The position numbers and the translations under genes are program-made. The notes under the pieces are model-generated. The model searched no databases. It was given only the letters and a program-made list of their open reading frames with translations, and had not been told where the DNA came from. This document shows positions 39,144 through 53,485 of a stretch of DNA of 64,000 bases, in pieces; position 1 is the first letter of the stretch; every line of letters begins with the position of its first letter. The stretch is from Syngnathus acus (lineage: Eukaryota; Chordata; Actinopteri; Syngnathiformes; Syngnathidae): the NCBI RefSeq assembly GCF_901709675.1, contig NC_051100.1, positions 928,001-992,000 of the forward strand, written 5' to 3'.

Positions 39144-39613
39144 CATTTAGCACATTTTTGCTTTGTGAACGCGCTCATTCTGGGCCCAATGAACGTTTTT
39201 TCTTGCTAACGTGCATGCAGTCGCGCTTTTATGCGGAACTGCTCGAAAACCTCATTTAATCTGACAAAACGCTTTAAAATTGAGGAGTGTGAAAGTGCAT
39301 TTTTCTGTGTGGACAGTCAAATCGAGTGTCATTTTGGTGCAATGCACCTTGACCAAGGAAAATGGCCAGTCACATATGACTTTCTTCGTAATTAAACACA
39401 TTATGTTTTGATGAGTGTAATTCATTGCGTCTGCTATGGCATATTATAAGGAGTACTGGAGCCAGAAATTGCCTTTTGTGTCAGATGTTTATAGATCCAA
39501 ACTCCTGCTCACCTTTTAACGTAGTTACACAAAGACACTGGTCTGAGAGTACGCCACTGTGTGATCAATTGCTGTTGGCATAGTCTCCTGACCGGGCTCC
39601 ATTCTGGTGCTTT

Positions 39614-39633
39614 GCTGGCTGGCTGGCTGGCTG
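39614..39633. repeat. (CTGG)n microsatellite
   Basis: About five tandem ctgg/ggct units. Confidence 0.8.
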
Positions 39634-41193
39634 TCCATTCTGATCCTGTCCATAGTATAATAAAATATTGCTGTTTGCCTCTTTCGTTATATTTTATGAA
39701 AACAGCTCCTATTGTGGTAACGGGCCGCCAACTGACCATCCCTGGGATATTCCATTCCATTTCAGAGCACCACTTCTATGCTGCTGTATCCTCAATACCT
39801 GCTGAGGCACCAAGCCGGAATAGCGGGACTTCTGGAATGTGAACTGAATGTAAACTGGTTTTAAGCTCAAAGATTGAAATGCTGACACCTGTGTAGGAAC
39901 TTGCTAAACTTCCTCTCAAAGCTTTCCATCAACTGCTTTGCTTTGCTTTTGCGCTGACCAGATCACTTGTATTTCATTCCTAATGGCCCAAATAATGCTC
40001 TAGGACATTGCCTTTGGTCAGCCATCTTTGCGCGTGAGCAAATCAGCAAACTCTGCACTGACCTCCGATTGTAGCAAGCCATGGTGCAATGCGGATGATA
40101 TTGTCAAGTCTCGTCATTATTGCCATGATTTCAGGGAGAATTTCTCCAAGGGCGGAATCCCGACTCATGCAGTGGTAAGAAATCAGGTGAGGGCGGAGAA
40201 CTTTCTGGCACTGAACCAGTCATATGTCTCAGCTTAGCGTTCTGTAACTGGAGCTCCTTCAATGGCAATTGACAGCACTTTTTTCAAATCTAGTCTTTTA
40301 AATTCAGCAGTTCCAGGATTGCGTTGAAAATGTCTTCACGCCATCTTCAACAAACTCTCTTTTTGACACTGTGCATTATCAAAGGCATCAGTGGACTTGC
40401 ATCCACAGCTAGGAAATGCATTTTTAATCCCATGAAAACTCTATCAATGTGTTTAATATTTATGGCCAGTGGATTTAGGCATTTCGCTAAAATGAAATAT
40501 CTTATGTTAAGGATCTGCGTACGCTGTGACTAAACTAACAACTGTAACAAAGCAAAACAGGATGCAGTAGGGAGCATCCTTAGCAAAGCTACGTATCTCT
40601 GGCAGCAATTGCATTCATGATGTATTTACCTCAAACTAAGCTTGCATCACAGGATCATTGAGCTCCAGGGTGCAATTAATGCTACAACTCTAAAAAACTG
40701 CTGCTTTGGCCAAGATAATCAGTTCCATGAAAATACTTTGTAGTGTCAATTTTAATTCATTAATATGGGCCTTAGATCTTATTTAAGCTTTTAATAGCTG
40801 GATTGTGTCGAAAATGTTCTTTAATAAAGAAGCAATAGCACCGCAGGCCTTCAATTGGATTACATTATACCATGGCGCGCCTTCATTTCCATTTTTATTT
40901 TTTTTAGTTTGTTAGCAATCTTTCAGGCTCCTCTGCCCACATCCAGAACATTTTCTACCTATACTAGTTCATTCAGCAAACGAGAACACAAAGAACCCTG
41001 TGGTTTGAAGCTTTTAATATAATGGAATAGAGAAACCAAGACTAATCACTTTGGAAGATTAAAATAACTCCCAACAGAGGGAAGATATTGTTCTAGATAG
41101 GGAGGGGACCGACAATTAAGACTGATGAATATGCCAAAGAGGGTTCGTTCTGCATTGCATCAGCAATAAATAGAATCGTCAAACCATAGATCG

Positions 41194-41253
41194 ATCCATC
41201 CATCCATCCATCCATCCAACCATCCATCCATCCATCCATCCATCCATCCATCC
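41194..41253. repeat. (ATCC)n microsatellite
   Basis: About 60 bp of tandem atcc with one interruption (aacc) near 41218. Confidence 0.95.
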
Positions 41254-42114
41254 GCAAATAAGTCGCCGTGTGTTTGTAAAATGCTTGTAGATACATTTGT
41301 ATTCCACTGGTAGATGGAAACGTATCATTCCTAATAGCACTAAAACTGTCCAGCCTCTTGATCCCAAGACCAACATGGGTTTGCTGATGAATTGCATAGT
41401 ACTGTCGATTAGGTCTCCAGGGTCTTTAGATCAAACAATTACTTCAACTGTAATAAGGTACGGCCTCAAAGAAAAGTCATTTAAAATGAGCTGTTTCAAA
41501 AAGTCAAAATTATTCAAATGGGGCTACTGACAGAACAATTGATTTTGGCATCTTTAGGTGCTCTTGGATGAGCTCTGAGTGAACATTCAGACAACAATGT
41601 TTTCCTGAGAAGTGACAAATGTGGCGCAAAATATCTCATCAGCCCCATAAGACCCGTGCTGGTATCTAATCAGTCAGCATCATGAAAGCGTTAATGGAAT
41701 TTTAATGTTCACGCTCTGAAAACTGCAGCTGATTGTCAATGTGGAGGGAGCCTTCACACACAAATGATATGCTCTCCTCTTCTCGCCATTAGTGTCACAG
41801 ATTCAAATCTGACATGCACTTATTGGGTTAGTCTATTCTTATGCCCAGTGCAAAGCGCCTTCTTATTGTGCGCATGGCTAGAGTTTTATTTCTTTTACAA
41901 TCAGAAATGGCCATTTGCCTCGTTGTGAGTGTGAAAACAGTGGACTTGCGTCCTAGACAATGAAAGCAACTCCTCTTGTTTCCAATAAGTGTTTGACATT
42001 TCGGAAGGAGAAAGGGAATCGCTGGAGCCCATGCAGAAGATTGAAGCTAGCAAAGTACGATTAGTAGGACCAAAATCAGAATATAGGTGATAATAATTAT
42101 AATGGCTTGATATT

Positions 42115-42176
42115 TATAAATTAAATATGACATCCACTTCACATCTATAAATTAAATATGACATCCACCTCACATC
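42115..42176. repeat. 31-bp tandem duplication
   Basis: Two adjacent copies (42115-42145 and 42146-42176) containing tataaattaaatatgacatc, differing at one position. Confidence 0.93.
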
Positions 42177-43599
42177 TCCACAGTGCTCAGAATCCAATTC
42201 ACCAGAATCACCTGTGACAAAACTTAGACCTGCTTCCAGCTATTCTAAAGTTTAGTCGATTTTTGACCACCAAATTGTGGTCAGATGCACCAGGAGCATG
42301 TCAAAAAAATGCCCTCAGGTCCGCAGCATGACGTCGCCTGACAAACTCTCAAACAAATGGGCACGGAAATCAAGATGCGCCACTTTCAATGCCCTAGTCC
42401 ACACGCAATAAAATACAGGCCATTGTCTTTCAAGCTAAGATCCCCAAATTGTATTCCTTCTTTTGTACCTGCTAATGAGGAGCACAGAGAACAGGTTCCC
42501 CGCAGATACAAATGGACCCATGGCTGCAGAGGAAGCGAAGAGGCTGCTGAGTGGAGTCTGGGATCTGGAATAAAAAAAAAAATGGAAGTTACCATGACGC
42601 AAGACTTGATAGATTGTGTTGCCTTTAAAATGAATACTCTTTTCCGCATCGAAAAAAATAGAATGATGCAAGAAAGCGTTTGTGCTTAACAACACACTTG
42701 AAGATCTTCAAAACAAATTCAGATGCCAGGCATCACAGACAGTCTTGCCAACTGCTCAAAATACTGTCAAATATAGTCATTTAGGAGCACTTGTGAAAGA
42801 AGGGACTGGCCTCTGGCTGTCTGATGACCTCAAAAAGCCTCATGACTGTACCTTATACAGCTGGTGACATGCCCTTGAGATATTCTCTATACAGCATAAT
42901 GACATCTTGTTAATGACTTTTCCTTGTGAAGACTGTGCGCTTCAAAGCCACTGCTAGATACTTGGTTGAAAAGCAAAAATGAGCAGCACAGTTTCCACCA
43001 AAGTGGGGCTCTTTGTTTTTGTCATCTCTCAGAAGTCGAAGATGAAAGTAATGAGAAAGACTTCGGAGACTTGCACGTTCACCACTTGAACAGACTGCTG
43101 TCGAATGCAAATTCATCGACACGCTACTTCATGTTGAATGGAGGCCAACGCAGGTTACATGTACTATTACACAAACATTTACGCTCGCATTCATATCAAA
43201 AAGCAAGGTAGAGTCTTCAATGAACAATACGTGCATGTTTTTGCAATGTGGGAAGAAATCAACGTTTTGGTGAATTGTGAAAGAACTCAAGCAAGAACTC
43301 TCTGTTCTCCTGTGTGAAGCAGTCACTTCAAAAGTGTCTCTTTTTTTTTTAAACTCAATTGCTCTCTTACTAATATTATTTCTGTCAACCTTCATGAAAG
43401 TAGACTAATCATTATTGTGTTGAATCCAAATGAAACGTCGACTTTAACGTTGAAAAACAATGCTCGATATTAGTGCCTGTTTTCCGACACGTTACAGACC
43501 AAACTATGAATTGAACCAGAATTAATTTTTGGTTGCATTTTCTGCACGGGTAGTGACAGAGTGACCACGTGCAACAAGGACCTTTATAGAGTTGGAAAG

Positions 43600-43890
43600 C
43601 TAGATAAGTGGGAGCAACACAGGCAGAAGAACGGAATTAAGAGGTCGGGCAAGCGACAGGTAGCATACAGGTATCAGACAGACAGACAGGTAGCAAGCCC
43701 GACTAACGGCTTTGCAAGGTTTAAGTAACAGAGTCAATGAGCCGGCAGCAGGTGTCGTAATGAGCAGCAGGTGCGGGCAACTAAAACAGGACGGGAGGAG
43801 CAGTCGCAGAGAAAGAGAACTGTCCAAGGTTCTGATCCGTGCCAGGCGTAGCTGAGAACAATTGGCGGAAGGAGGTGACGCCAATTCTAA
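43600..43890. repeat. Putative transposable-element remnant
   Basis: A GC-richer block with phrases such as gcagcaggtgtcgtaatgag and a tract of gacaggtagca units. It resembles regions found in fish LTR/DNA elements. The minus-strand open frame across it has no recognisable domain. The family is not determined. Confidence 0.35.
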
Positions 43891-44307
43891 AAAAGGGATG
43901 GATTTTTTTTAAACAACAAAACCATTGAAAATGAAGGAATGATTAAAATATGATCTATTTCCTTGAACTGAGCGAGGTATGTGCTCAACTGTGAGCGAGT
44001 TTCCCTCCCCAGAGTTGCATCGCAGCGGCTGCAAAAGTCAATGTGGCGGAGGCTCAATTCCCCACACTGTAAATAGTCAAATAGTGTGGGAGACAGTGAC
44101 ATTAGCTTTGGAGAAACCTTTACAAAGCCTGACACATAGTTTCAAATCAATATTTGGCAACACCAAATGAATTAGCCGCCGCCTTGACTCAAAGATGAGA
44201 ACGATACAAATATGCATTTGTTCTCATTTCACACTATGAGCACAAATACAATGAAGTCTATAACGAGCTGTATTTAATCAGATAATAACAATGAAACACA
44301 GAATAAT

Positions 44308-44345
44308 AAATCCATCCATTTTCTACGCTGCTTGTCTAGGGTACA
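44308..44345. repeat. Fragment of a teleost interspersed repeat
   Basis: atccatccattttctacg followed by ctgcttgtctagggt resembles the start of the common fish repeat 'ccatccattttctataccgcttgtcc'. Only this end is present. Confidence 0.5.
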
Positions 44346-44964
44346 AATAGATAAACAACCTTTTCACATTCATATCCATGGTCCAGTCATATTATTTGAA
44401 GTTCAAGCATGGTAGATATGGCTTAACTGTTACATTTAATGTGACCCCGATAGTTTGAAAACAATCTAGCAATCGTGATGGTCGCCATGGGAACATGTTA
44501 CCCGTGACAAACGACAAACCCGCATCTGCTCATTTTCAAGTATGCTGGTGTTTTAAGAGTGGGAGTCTTCCAAAATGATTCATATCATCTGTGGGCATTT
44601 TGATTTAAAGCAGACTTGAAAAGGGCATAAAGAAATATAAAAATATATGTCAGGCAGAATTGAGTCACTCATATTCCTTTGTCATAGATAGATACGTATA
44701 TGAGTCACATCTGGCCTCAAAATATTATACATCACTCAGTTACTGTCATTTGCAAGTTCCAAATGAATCCCCGGGTGAGTGTGTTAAATGGCTCTGAGTA
44801 CAAATGATGAAATAATGGCTGTGCTTCACCAATTTGGGATTCGACTGAAGCCACGCCACAATGCCAAATGCATGCACGGCATAATTAGTCTGGCAACCAA
44901 AGACGCAGACGATGAGAAACAAGATTAGCTGGTCTAATGAAGACAGGATTTCATGCAGGCATGA

Positions 44965-45085
44965 TTCAAAAAAGTCAAAGTCTGCTTTATTGTCAATTTC
45001 TTCACATGCCAAGACACACAAAGAAATCGAAATGACGTTCCCACTATCCCACGGTGACAAGACACAATATACATCCAAGTAAACA
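44965..45085. repeat. LINE-3'-tail-like fish repeat
   Basis: aaagtcaaagtctgctttat, then tgtcaatttcttcacatgcc, caagacacacaaagaaatcg and a 'cccactatcccacggtgac' phrase. This is a repeat text I associate with fish genomes ('tttattgtcatttc...'). The identification is from memory only. Confidence 0.5.
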
Positions 45086-48000
45086 CCACTTGGTCTATCG
45101 TGGAGTGCCAGAGTCCAATCCTATAAGACATATGTGGAGACTCGCAACATCAATCCCACAAAGACTGAATTGAACCGTTTTTTTTACTCACTTTGCATTC
45201 ATTTGCTTCCAACCACTGACAAAGGATGATGCATTGCACTCACCCTGAATCAAAAGGGACTATTTTCTTTATTATTATTTTTTTTAAAGCTTCTCAGCAT
45301 CCCCATATCTAAGCTTTGGACACATTTCTTTGACACGTAATCCTTGAAAACGAAAGCCCCCCGGGGAGACCTTTTTCTCTGAAGAAGAATCTGGACACTT
45401 TGACATTTTTGAATTGGACAATACCAGACGGATTTATACCCCTTGTGATGCATGCAGCTCTACTTCAAACAAACCTACATGATGATTTCACTGCATGCAA
45501 GTGTCTGAAAGTGAGTGAATGCTGTATATGGTCTCTGCCTGATGACATCACTAATGTGCTTGTTGGGATTCGGAACTCCCCATTTATCATTTTACAAGTT
45601 TAGGTCAAGACGACAGTCAACAGGCAGGTTAGGGGATAATCTAGATTGCAATCCAGATATCAACTATGTCTTGAAGTAAAGAAATGAATTGGCAGATAAA
45701 AGAGATTAACAGCCAACAACCACTCACACATGATGTTTAGGCTACAAGTGTATGCTTTGGGCAGCAATTTGAAATCAAATGAATAGGAAAGAGACATTTT
45801 TTCAACATTCTCACGGTTTTTGAAAATGTATTTTCATTCTTTTGCCTTTACTGTGATATAAGTCTTGGTCTTTTCTTGGTCTTAGTGAGTTCTCTTGTCA
45901 GGCAATTATCGTCTTGGTCTCTGATAGTGTGCTCCTTGATCAGATCAATACATTGTCAACTTCTTTTTCATTCCTGTCAACAACGTGTTAATTTGTTCCA
46001 AGTGCCCTCCCTCCATCTAAAAGAAGGAAAAACAACAGCACTTGCAGCTCTGGAGTAGTGATGATAACACTTTCATTTGCCACACAACTCTATTTATGTA
46101 AATCACATTCCTCTAGCCTCCAGTCGCGGTTTGTAATGGTTGGCCTGCATTGTGAGATGTGAACGCTGGCAGCTGGCACTTTAGAACCAAAAACTACACC
46201 AATTAAGTATGCTTTGCAATCTGGCTTTGGTCCAGAGATGAAAGGCAATAGGAGTGTTAGCCTACAAATGTTTTGTGAAATTAGAGGAGACCTTAGAGAA
46301 TCGCAATATAATGCTTTCACGGGATATCAGAATGATTTTCAGCATTATTGCTTTGCATTTTGTCATTACAGCAGAATTTCTATGAATTATTTTATGTGTC
46401 ATTGAACCTGCTGACAGACAAATCAATTTGCTTGTATTCTTGTTCAAATGGCAATTTATTTCCGAGTACTACAGTATGGCAGAGATTGCAGCATTGACCA
46501 CATTGAGGCTTCATCCCTGCCTGACCTTCAACTTGTGTGCTTAAATCTAACCCTATCCCAGATGGAACATTTTATTTCTCCTGAGTCCAAAGCCAAAGAA
46601 ATCAATAAACGATGAAGAAACACAAGATTACATTTAATAAAAAAACCTCAGTCCTCCGACATTCACATTTGACACCAAGAAATGTGCATATACGAGAGAG
46701 AAATAATTCAACCAATTAAAGCTGAGGCATACGCTCCTGATGACAGAGGACTATTTCACTATAAATGAAGTTTTAAAAATCGCTCGCATCCTTCAAAGTT
46801 GCAGACTTCAGATGCCTGCCGATGCGCATCAGCGCGCTGAAGAGAAAAGCGGCGCACGAGAATAGAATGAAGGAAAAGAATGCACCGAAAAGGGAGGAGA
46901 AAATATTACACTCAAGAAGTTATAGCACCGATTTTACGCGGGGTAAAAGAGGAAATGTACCTGAAAGTGCCCGTCGCTGCGATGTCACATATTAGCGCAT
47001 CCTTGATTATTGACTTGTGCCATCCGCAATGGCAGAGATTCCCTTCTTGTCTGCGTCCTTGCAGTTATAGTTCGACACCTGCTGCTCACGTGAAGAGGAC
47101 AGAGCAACCGCTTGTGCTCACTCAGCACATTGCCATATCACTTATGGGCTGGCTGGATGGCTGTCTGGCTGGCTGGACGTGCTTCTGCGCAATGACGCAC
47201 ACCGCGCATGCCAGCGGATGTGGAGTCGACTTCCCAAAAAATGAAATCTCAAATCTGATTCGTTGACGACCACTGTACGTTGTCCTTCCTTGCTGCGCTC
47301 TGTGGGTTGGAAAAAAAAAAATCAAAAGAAGAAAAAGAAAAGAAACACATGCATGTCCTGATCAAATGACAAGTGACAAGAAATAATATTAGTTCCATGC
47401 ACTCACAAGGGTTCCCATCAGCTAAATGAACTCTAATTGTAGCCTGAATGAAATGGGTATCGGCACCCAACATGCACGCCGTGTCGTCTAGTTTGGTTCT
47501 TTGAAGAAATCAAGTGACAGTAATCCTGTCAGTGCAAATTTAACGCTTGGAAGCAGCACCTGCAGGCTATTATGCTTTCTAATCGACCACGTTGGGAACA
47601 GTCTGCTTTCAGGAAAGAAAAATAAATAAAATCTGCAAAATATTCCAAGACTCAGGATGAGGTTTAACATTTTTCCTGCAACCTCACCTTGTTTTCTTCC
47701 AAGATGCACCTAGAAGACATCAACATGTCCAGAGGTCAGTCACACTCATGCAGCTGTGCTGTTCCTATGTTAGCTCAAGTGCGCTGGCTACAATTGTTGA
47801 AGCTCAGTCGATAAGGCAGGAATAGTGCCAAAGTGCCACCATCCATGTGGGGGAGCGTTTGCTTGCCCCTTTGTTGGCCAACTGCCTGCTCACGAGCAGG
47901 AGCTTGAATAAGCTTCCACCTTCAGGGAACCTGCTCTGTAGCTGACCTCTGATCTGTCCCTGAATTGTGAAGGATTATGTAAGGAAAATAGAGTCATGCC

Positions 48001-48522
48001 ATATGTAGGCCTACTACATTTGCTTGTGGATCCAAGATATGAACAAGGTGTAGCAAAAGTTTATTTGAAAAGGAGTGCAGGGATTATGTAATATTAATAT
48101 TTATTTCACCCCTCCGCAACTCTTCACTCATTTGCATTCAAGTTGCCTTGAGGTACAGCGACTTGCAAAAGGTCGAATGTGTGCACACGGGCCGCACGTA
48201 ACATGCAGATTTAACGTTTTGATTTTTAATTTGGTAGGCACTTTACAGTCATCATCACTCTTAGCAATATTTTTCTTTGTGTGTTCATTCCTAATAAACT
48301 GTCACTTTGATTAAATGATAAAAAACTAAAAGGTGTTGTGAAGACATTTTTTGTGAAGAGTGGATTTTTATGTCACCTTCTTGACCTTCGCCTTTGTTTA
48401 TGACATTAACACATGACATTTTTATAATGCCAAATAGTTAACATTTGCTTCAAAGAAAACAGAAAAAAAGGTCAACAGCACCACCAAAGAAGAGCGACCA
48501 CTCGTTTGTTACTACAACAACA

Positions 48523-48535
48523 GGGGGGGGGGGGG
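48523..48535. repeat. Poly-G run
   Basis: Thirteen consecutive G residues. Confidence 0.95.
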
Positions 48536-51500
48536 TTACAATGCTGCATATATTAAACTTCTACACCAGCCTGCTCCCGCATTGGTGTCCATTTGGCCTA
48601 AGGACACTATTCTATACGTTCATGTATTCTAGCCCCACTGCAAATAAGGAGTGGAACATAAGCTACGGTATGTTGTTCCACATCAAGTTGATCAAAATGG
48701 CAAAATGTTGGAAGAAAATATCTTTGAAAGTTTCAAGATGATGAAGCCTTTTCAAAATACGAATCACATTTCTGTCAGTGTCTGACGGTGAGCTTGGAGA
48801 TGATAGTCTTGACCAAAAGCTAAGAGTTCATCACTAGCCAGCCACTGAACTTGTCTGTCAGCAAATGTGCCTTTTTTGTTCAATGAAATGGCTTGTTTGA
48901 GGAATGTCTGTCTGTCAGCATTTTATCCCAAAGTCAAGTGGGATGGTCTCACCTGCGACACGAATGAGAAGAAGTTGTGTAGGAAATGGATGGATCTTCT
49001 GTACATCCTTGAAGTTCCAACAGTGCCTCTTCTACTTGTTTATGCATGACGGAATGTGAGAGCGGTGACCACTTGAAGGCAGGTCATCCGGCTTTCAACT
49101 TGCCCCTCCCCGTTCCTTGCCATTCTAATTCTGCTGAGGAACGTCACCACATGGACCTGAGCTCTCATTCATCTTCAGCTTTTTACCTGCGGTCATAGCA
49201 GCATGTGCATATTTTATTCATGGTTTATGTGTGCTATCATTTATGTTTGTGTTTACGGTGCACACTCAAATCAAAGCCATTTAGTTTGGGTTTTTTTCCC
49301 AGTCATGGTTTGGACTCTCAACGAATCAATTGTGTGAAATGAATATGAAGAAATGATGACCTTTTTCTTCCCCCGTATGATTAGTGTCAAAGGTCAAATG
49401 ATCATCCGAGCATTCGAGAGTCCTCCCAAGTTATTTACCATGTGACCAGAAAACAAGAGGAGCTTTTTGAAATGGTTTTGCATTATTCATCATTTCATCT
49501 GCTACAATGCTTATGGTAAAACAATTCGAAAAGCTTCAATGGATTTGAAGGGTGACCTTGCTTTCCTTCCTCATCTGGGTGATGAATTTCCGTGTAGAGC
49601 TTCAGAAATCATTTGGCCACAATTTATTCCGTGAGTGTCTTGCAAATACAGTTTCATATAAAAAAACAAAGTAACAAACAAACAAACACTGCATGCTTTG
49701 TATTTCCCTCAGGGTACAAATTGATCAAGATACATGTTGTACTATAGTAGTGTTGTCATTTGAAGCTCATTTTCTATCTTCTTCTCTGTAAAGTGGAATT
49801 TGAGCGAAAATGTATTGGCATGATCTCAGACTATTTACAGCATCCTGGCTATCAGGAACAGATGTCATCGAAAGCCTTGTCATTTTCCCTGAGCTTTTCC
49901 TCTATTATTTTCCTGCCATGCTCATCTTAAACTGTCTTGAGAGTTTGCTGACATCAACACTGTGATGGCTGACGCAAGCCCGTGTGCACAGGAAAAGGAT
50001 GTGTGCTTGTTACAAAACAGACTCCCGTCAAGAGATACAAATATAAAACATGTTTTAATAATGTGTCCCACAGCTCTATAGGGTTTACTTGCTCGCTTCA
50101 AGATGCCTTTGAATTAGAGCAACGGATACCATCGCTTGGGTAGATGCTACTTCAACATTGCAGTCGAAGCAAATGAAAAAAGAAACATACCAAAGGTTCT
50201 TTCATATCCGAGTCGAGTTTCTTACTCTGATTTCCTGGCGCATTCTTATCTTGCATGCGTTTCTGCAAATATCTTTTTGGCTCATTCAGACATGTCTTTC
50301 AATCTTTTATTCAGGATTTTGTTTGTTCTTGCTTTGCCCACACAGAAGCAGAAATAGCTGGGATTAGCGGGTAGATGGAGAATACGAACAGGCATGGATG
50401 TCATAATCAGGCGAACATCTGAATATATATTTGTATCCATTTTCAAATAAATACAAAAGTTACGTCTTTCATAATCCAGATCTTTGGTGGCAAACTCACG
50501 TGACTCCTGCAGAAAGCACAATGGACTCACTGAGTAATTAAAGGAAGCCTAATATTTACAATTGCTTATACGTATTAATATTTCAAATGCTAAAGTCACA
50601 TCTGAGGTAAAGTGGCTTCTAAAGTCTAACTTCGGTTGACTAAAAGTCAGTATTCAATACTTGGGTCAGGTGTCCAACAACAATATTGTAATAAGAGCCT
50701 CTCTCAGTTTAAGTGTGGGTCATTCTGATTAGTGAATGAAAAAGAATGATCTGAATGAAATTGAAGTTCTATGCAAATCATTTTCTTGCTATGTGTGTAG
50801 CAACAGTACCTCTGAAAGCATACTGGACAAAGATGGATGACTTGCAAGCACGCATTTCCCATATTGCCACTGCCTGGCAAGTATGATTAATAGCCCACTC
50901 ATCCCATTCATTGACCGTCTGGAGATAAGTTCTGGATGACGTTGTCTTTGTACCTTTGGAGTTAATTACAGCACATGTTCAACAAATGGCAATACAGTGT
51001 CTTGGAAAAGGTTTAGGATTCTTTTATCAGGAAAGGAACATTTTACACATCGGCAACCTATTCCAATGGGAACTATGTAAACATTTTGACAAATGTTTTC
51101 ATGAAAGCGCCCCTTGCACCCGCAATATGCTGGAGTAAAAGGTGATATTCGGCAAATAGTTTTGATGTTATTTGCCCGCAGAAGCAAGTATTTTCTGGAA
51201 AATAGGTAAGAAAAGGAAACATCGTCTGATTTATTGGGTGGAAAAAGCATTACGTAGGATTAGTTGTTATCATCACACGTTACTGGCATCACTGCCTGTA
51301 ATCCCCCAACACAACTTCACCAAGCACATGTAACCTTTAAAAAAAAAAACAACGAGGCTGTCGTTCCCTTCAAAGAGTTGATTTTAAGAACCAACGCATC
51401 ATCGCTATTATATGGACAGTTTTATCAAATAATCCTTTGTTGATCCCCAGAGAGGAATATCCATGTGTTTCGACAGTATGGGGTAAAGCACCAGCAGCTA

Positions 51501-53026
51501 AAGATTAATAAAAAAAAGATAAAAAATTAGAAAAGTCATTCTGTATGTGTGAAATGTCTATGGAGCCTGATTGGTTACGTCGTCATTGGAGCTGATGGAT
51601 GCCCCTGGCCCTGGATGCCAATTTAGCACGAGCTGACGTGATTCCAAATCCCATCAGATTAGCCAGTTCAAATGAAATCACTTGACATATTAAATGCAAT
51701 GCATAAAACTCACCATCAGGGGACCCGGGGACTCGTTTCCAACATAAATGTGTTGCGCTTGCATCTTCTTGCATACACACACACATGCACACGGTGCACA
51801 TGCGGCATAGCGGCAATATTGTGTGCTCTTTTATTCAGACTCAGAAGGTCCTCGCATTCTGATAGTCAAGTTTCCATTAAGATTGCTCGGAGCATCAGTT
51901 GTATTGATTGACAGTGTTTAGCAATTCCAATAGCAGCATGGCAAAGTCAGAATGGCTGCAAATCAGTTATGATTAGGAACACTGTGATTGCTCCACTGGC
52001 AGACATCAATAAGCCACTTAACAGACACCGGCTGGATGAATCCTGACATTGTACTTGTGCACATCCATCATCCAAGCAAATATCATTCATGTTTATTTCG
52101 ATAAAGAAAGACCCAAATCTTTGGATGGAAACGTTTTGTCAAATGATTCTGTCTTTCGATAACGTCACAATGGATTTGAATCAAAACAGTAAACATCATT
52201 GACTCCATCTTTTCTACATTGTAGACGCACAGACATATCACCTAACTATTCTGTTTTCTGAACAATCACAATGTTCATGGATTTTCATTCCCAGATAAAA
52301 AAAAAGCCTGCAAGCGTTTGCTGGAGTTGTTAGATAGTTGCTATAGGCCACTTTACATGAGATGTGGGGTTGTTGTGCTCGAGGCGCCGGTTTACAGTTA
52401 ACTTACGTTCCATTTCAAAATGTAAAATGCTCAAATAGCATTAGTGGGGTATTGGGAGTACCCGCTTAGAATACAGACCAAGGGGAATGTAGAAGCTGAG
52501 AATCAGTGCGGGTCCCTTCGAATCGATTGGGAAAGCCCTGGGGTGCCCTGCTTAGCAGCAAATAAATTGTTTGTCCCCCTGAGGAAGGCCAGCCCGGCTG
52601 AAATGCATTAGGGTATTATGTCCATTTTGACATGCCCTGATATACTGTATAAGAGGCATTTGAACTTTATCCACAGAGTGCCTTGGGTTTTGATGTTTTT
52701 AGTATAGGTGGATAGATATATGGCTAGAAGTAGCACTTTCAAGCTGAAATGAAACATGTTCTAAATAACAAGTGAGTGGAATAAATGACAGTTTTGTTCT
52801 GCTCATTTGAATGCATTAAAACAATAAGATCACTAATGCTGCAGAACAGATGTATGCTTGTGACATAATGAGTGAAGGGAACACACAATTTTCATTTAGC
52901 AAACCTATTCATCATGATTAAGGACCATCTGTGTGGGGCGGACGCAGCAGATCAATATTACAGAGAATAAAAAAGCACGGTATTTTTGTCTTTTGTTGCT
53001 TACCGTAGGGCAAACACGGTGGCTCT

Positions 53027-53039
53027 GTTGCTAAGCAAC
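53027..53039. promoter_or_regulatory. RFX X-box (gttgctaagcaac) upstream of cfap46
   Basis: gttgctaagcaac is a perfect imperfect-centre palindrome (gttgct, a, agcaac) and an ideal RFX-family X-box. It lies 447 bp upstream of the cfap46 ATG. RFX2/RFX3 sites, often with FOXJ1, drive motile-cilia genes in vertebrates, so the location fits. Functional binding is inferred. Confidence 0.7.
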
Positions 53040-53485
53040 ACACCAAACAAATTAATAGTAGTCATAGTGATTGACGCAACATTTGGGAAAAACAACGAGC
53101 AGAAGACATTTTCTTCTTAAAATTCTACTACACGGGTAATGTGACTGTTTTACGCTTTATTAAACTAACTAGTGAGATGTAACATTTAGGGTACGTTTGA
53201 AATAGCTATAATGCAATCAAGGCTTGTTGCACACTAAACTCGGAATGTGCTATTTTTAAATTGCTGATTAAGCACCAGAAGAATAAAGAGCTGATTTAAC
53301 ATGAACAGGTTAAGAAATGTGCCAGGAAAAAATCACAAGTATTTCAATTCAAATTCATAAGCTTGTTGGTTTTGTAAATAAAGATACCAGTAGCTGTTGA
53401 GATAACAGGGAAAGTACCTGCAAGGGAGCTTGAAAATCAGTTTATTTCTGCTTTTACAGTACGTGCTCTGCAAATAGACGGCAAA

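Larger units (their letters stand above)
34833..53026. other. Region upstream of gabrp: 5' exon(s) unlocated, repeats only
   Basis: About 18 kb separates the first located gabrp exon from the cfap46 promoter. It must hold the gabrp signal-peptide exon and promoter, unless these overlap other sequence. I tested minus-strand donor-plus-ATG combinations by eye and none gave a signal peptide in phase 2. The visible contents are microsatellites, a degenerate LINE-tail-like repeat, a 31-bp tandem duplication and other repeat remnants. No additional gene is supported. Confidence 0.55.

Noticed and set aside
43600-43884. 94-codon minus-strand frame
   Set aside because: It lies in a putative transposable-element remnant and has low-complexity Leu/Ser composition.
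46880-47266. 128-codon plus-strand frame
   Set aside because: No recognisable domain; partly made of a ggctggctgg-type repeat. Most likely chance.
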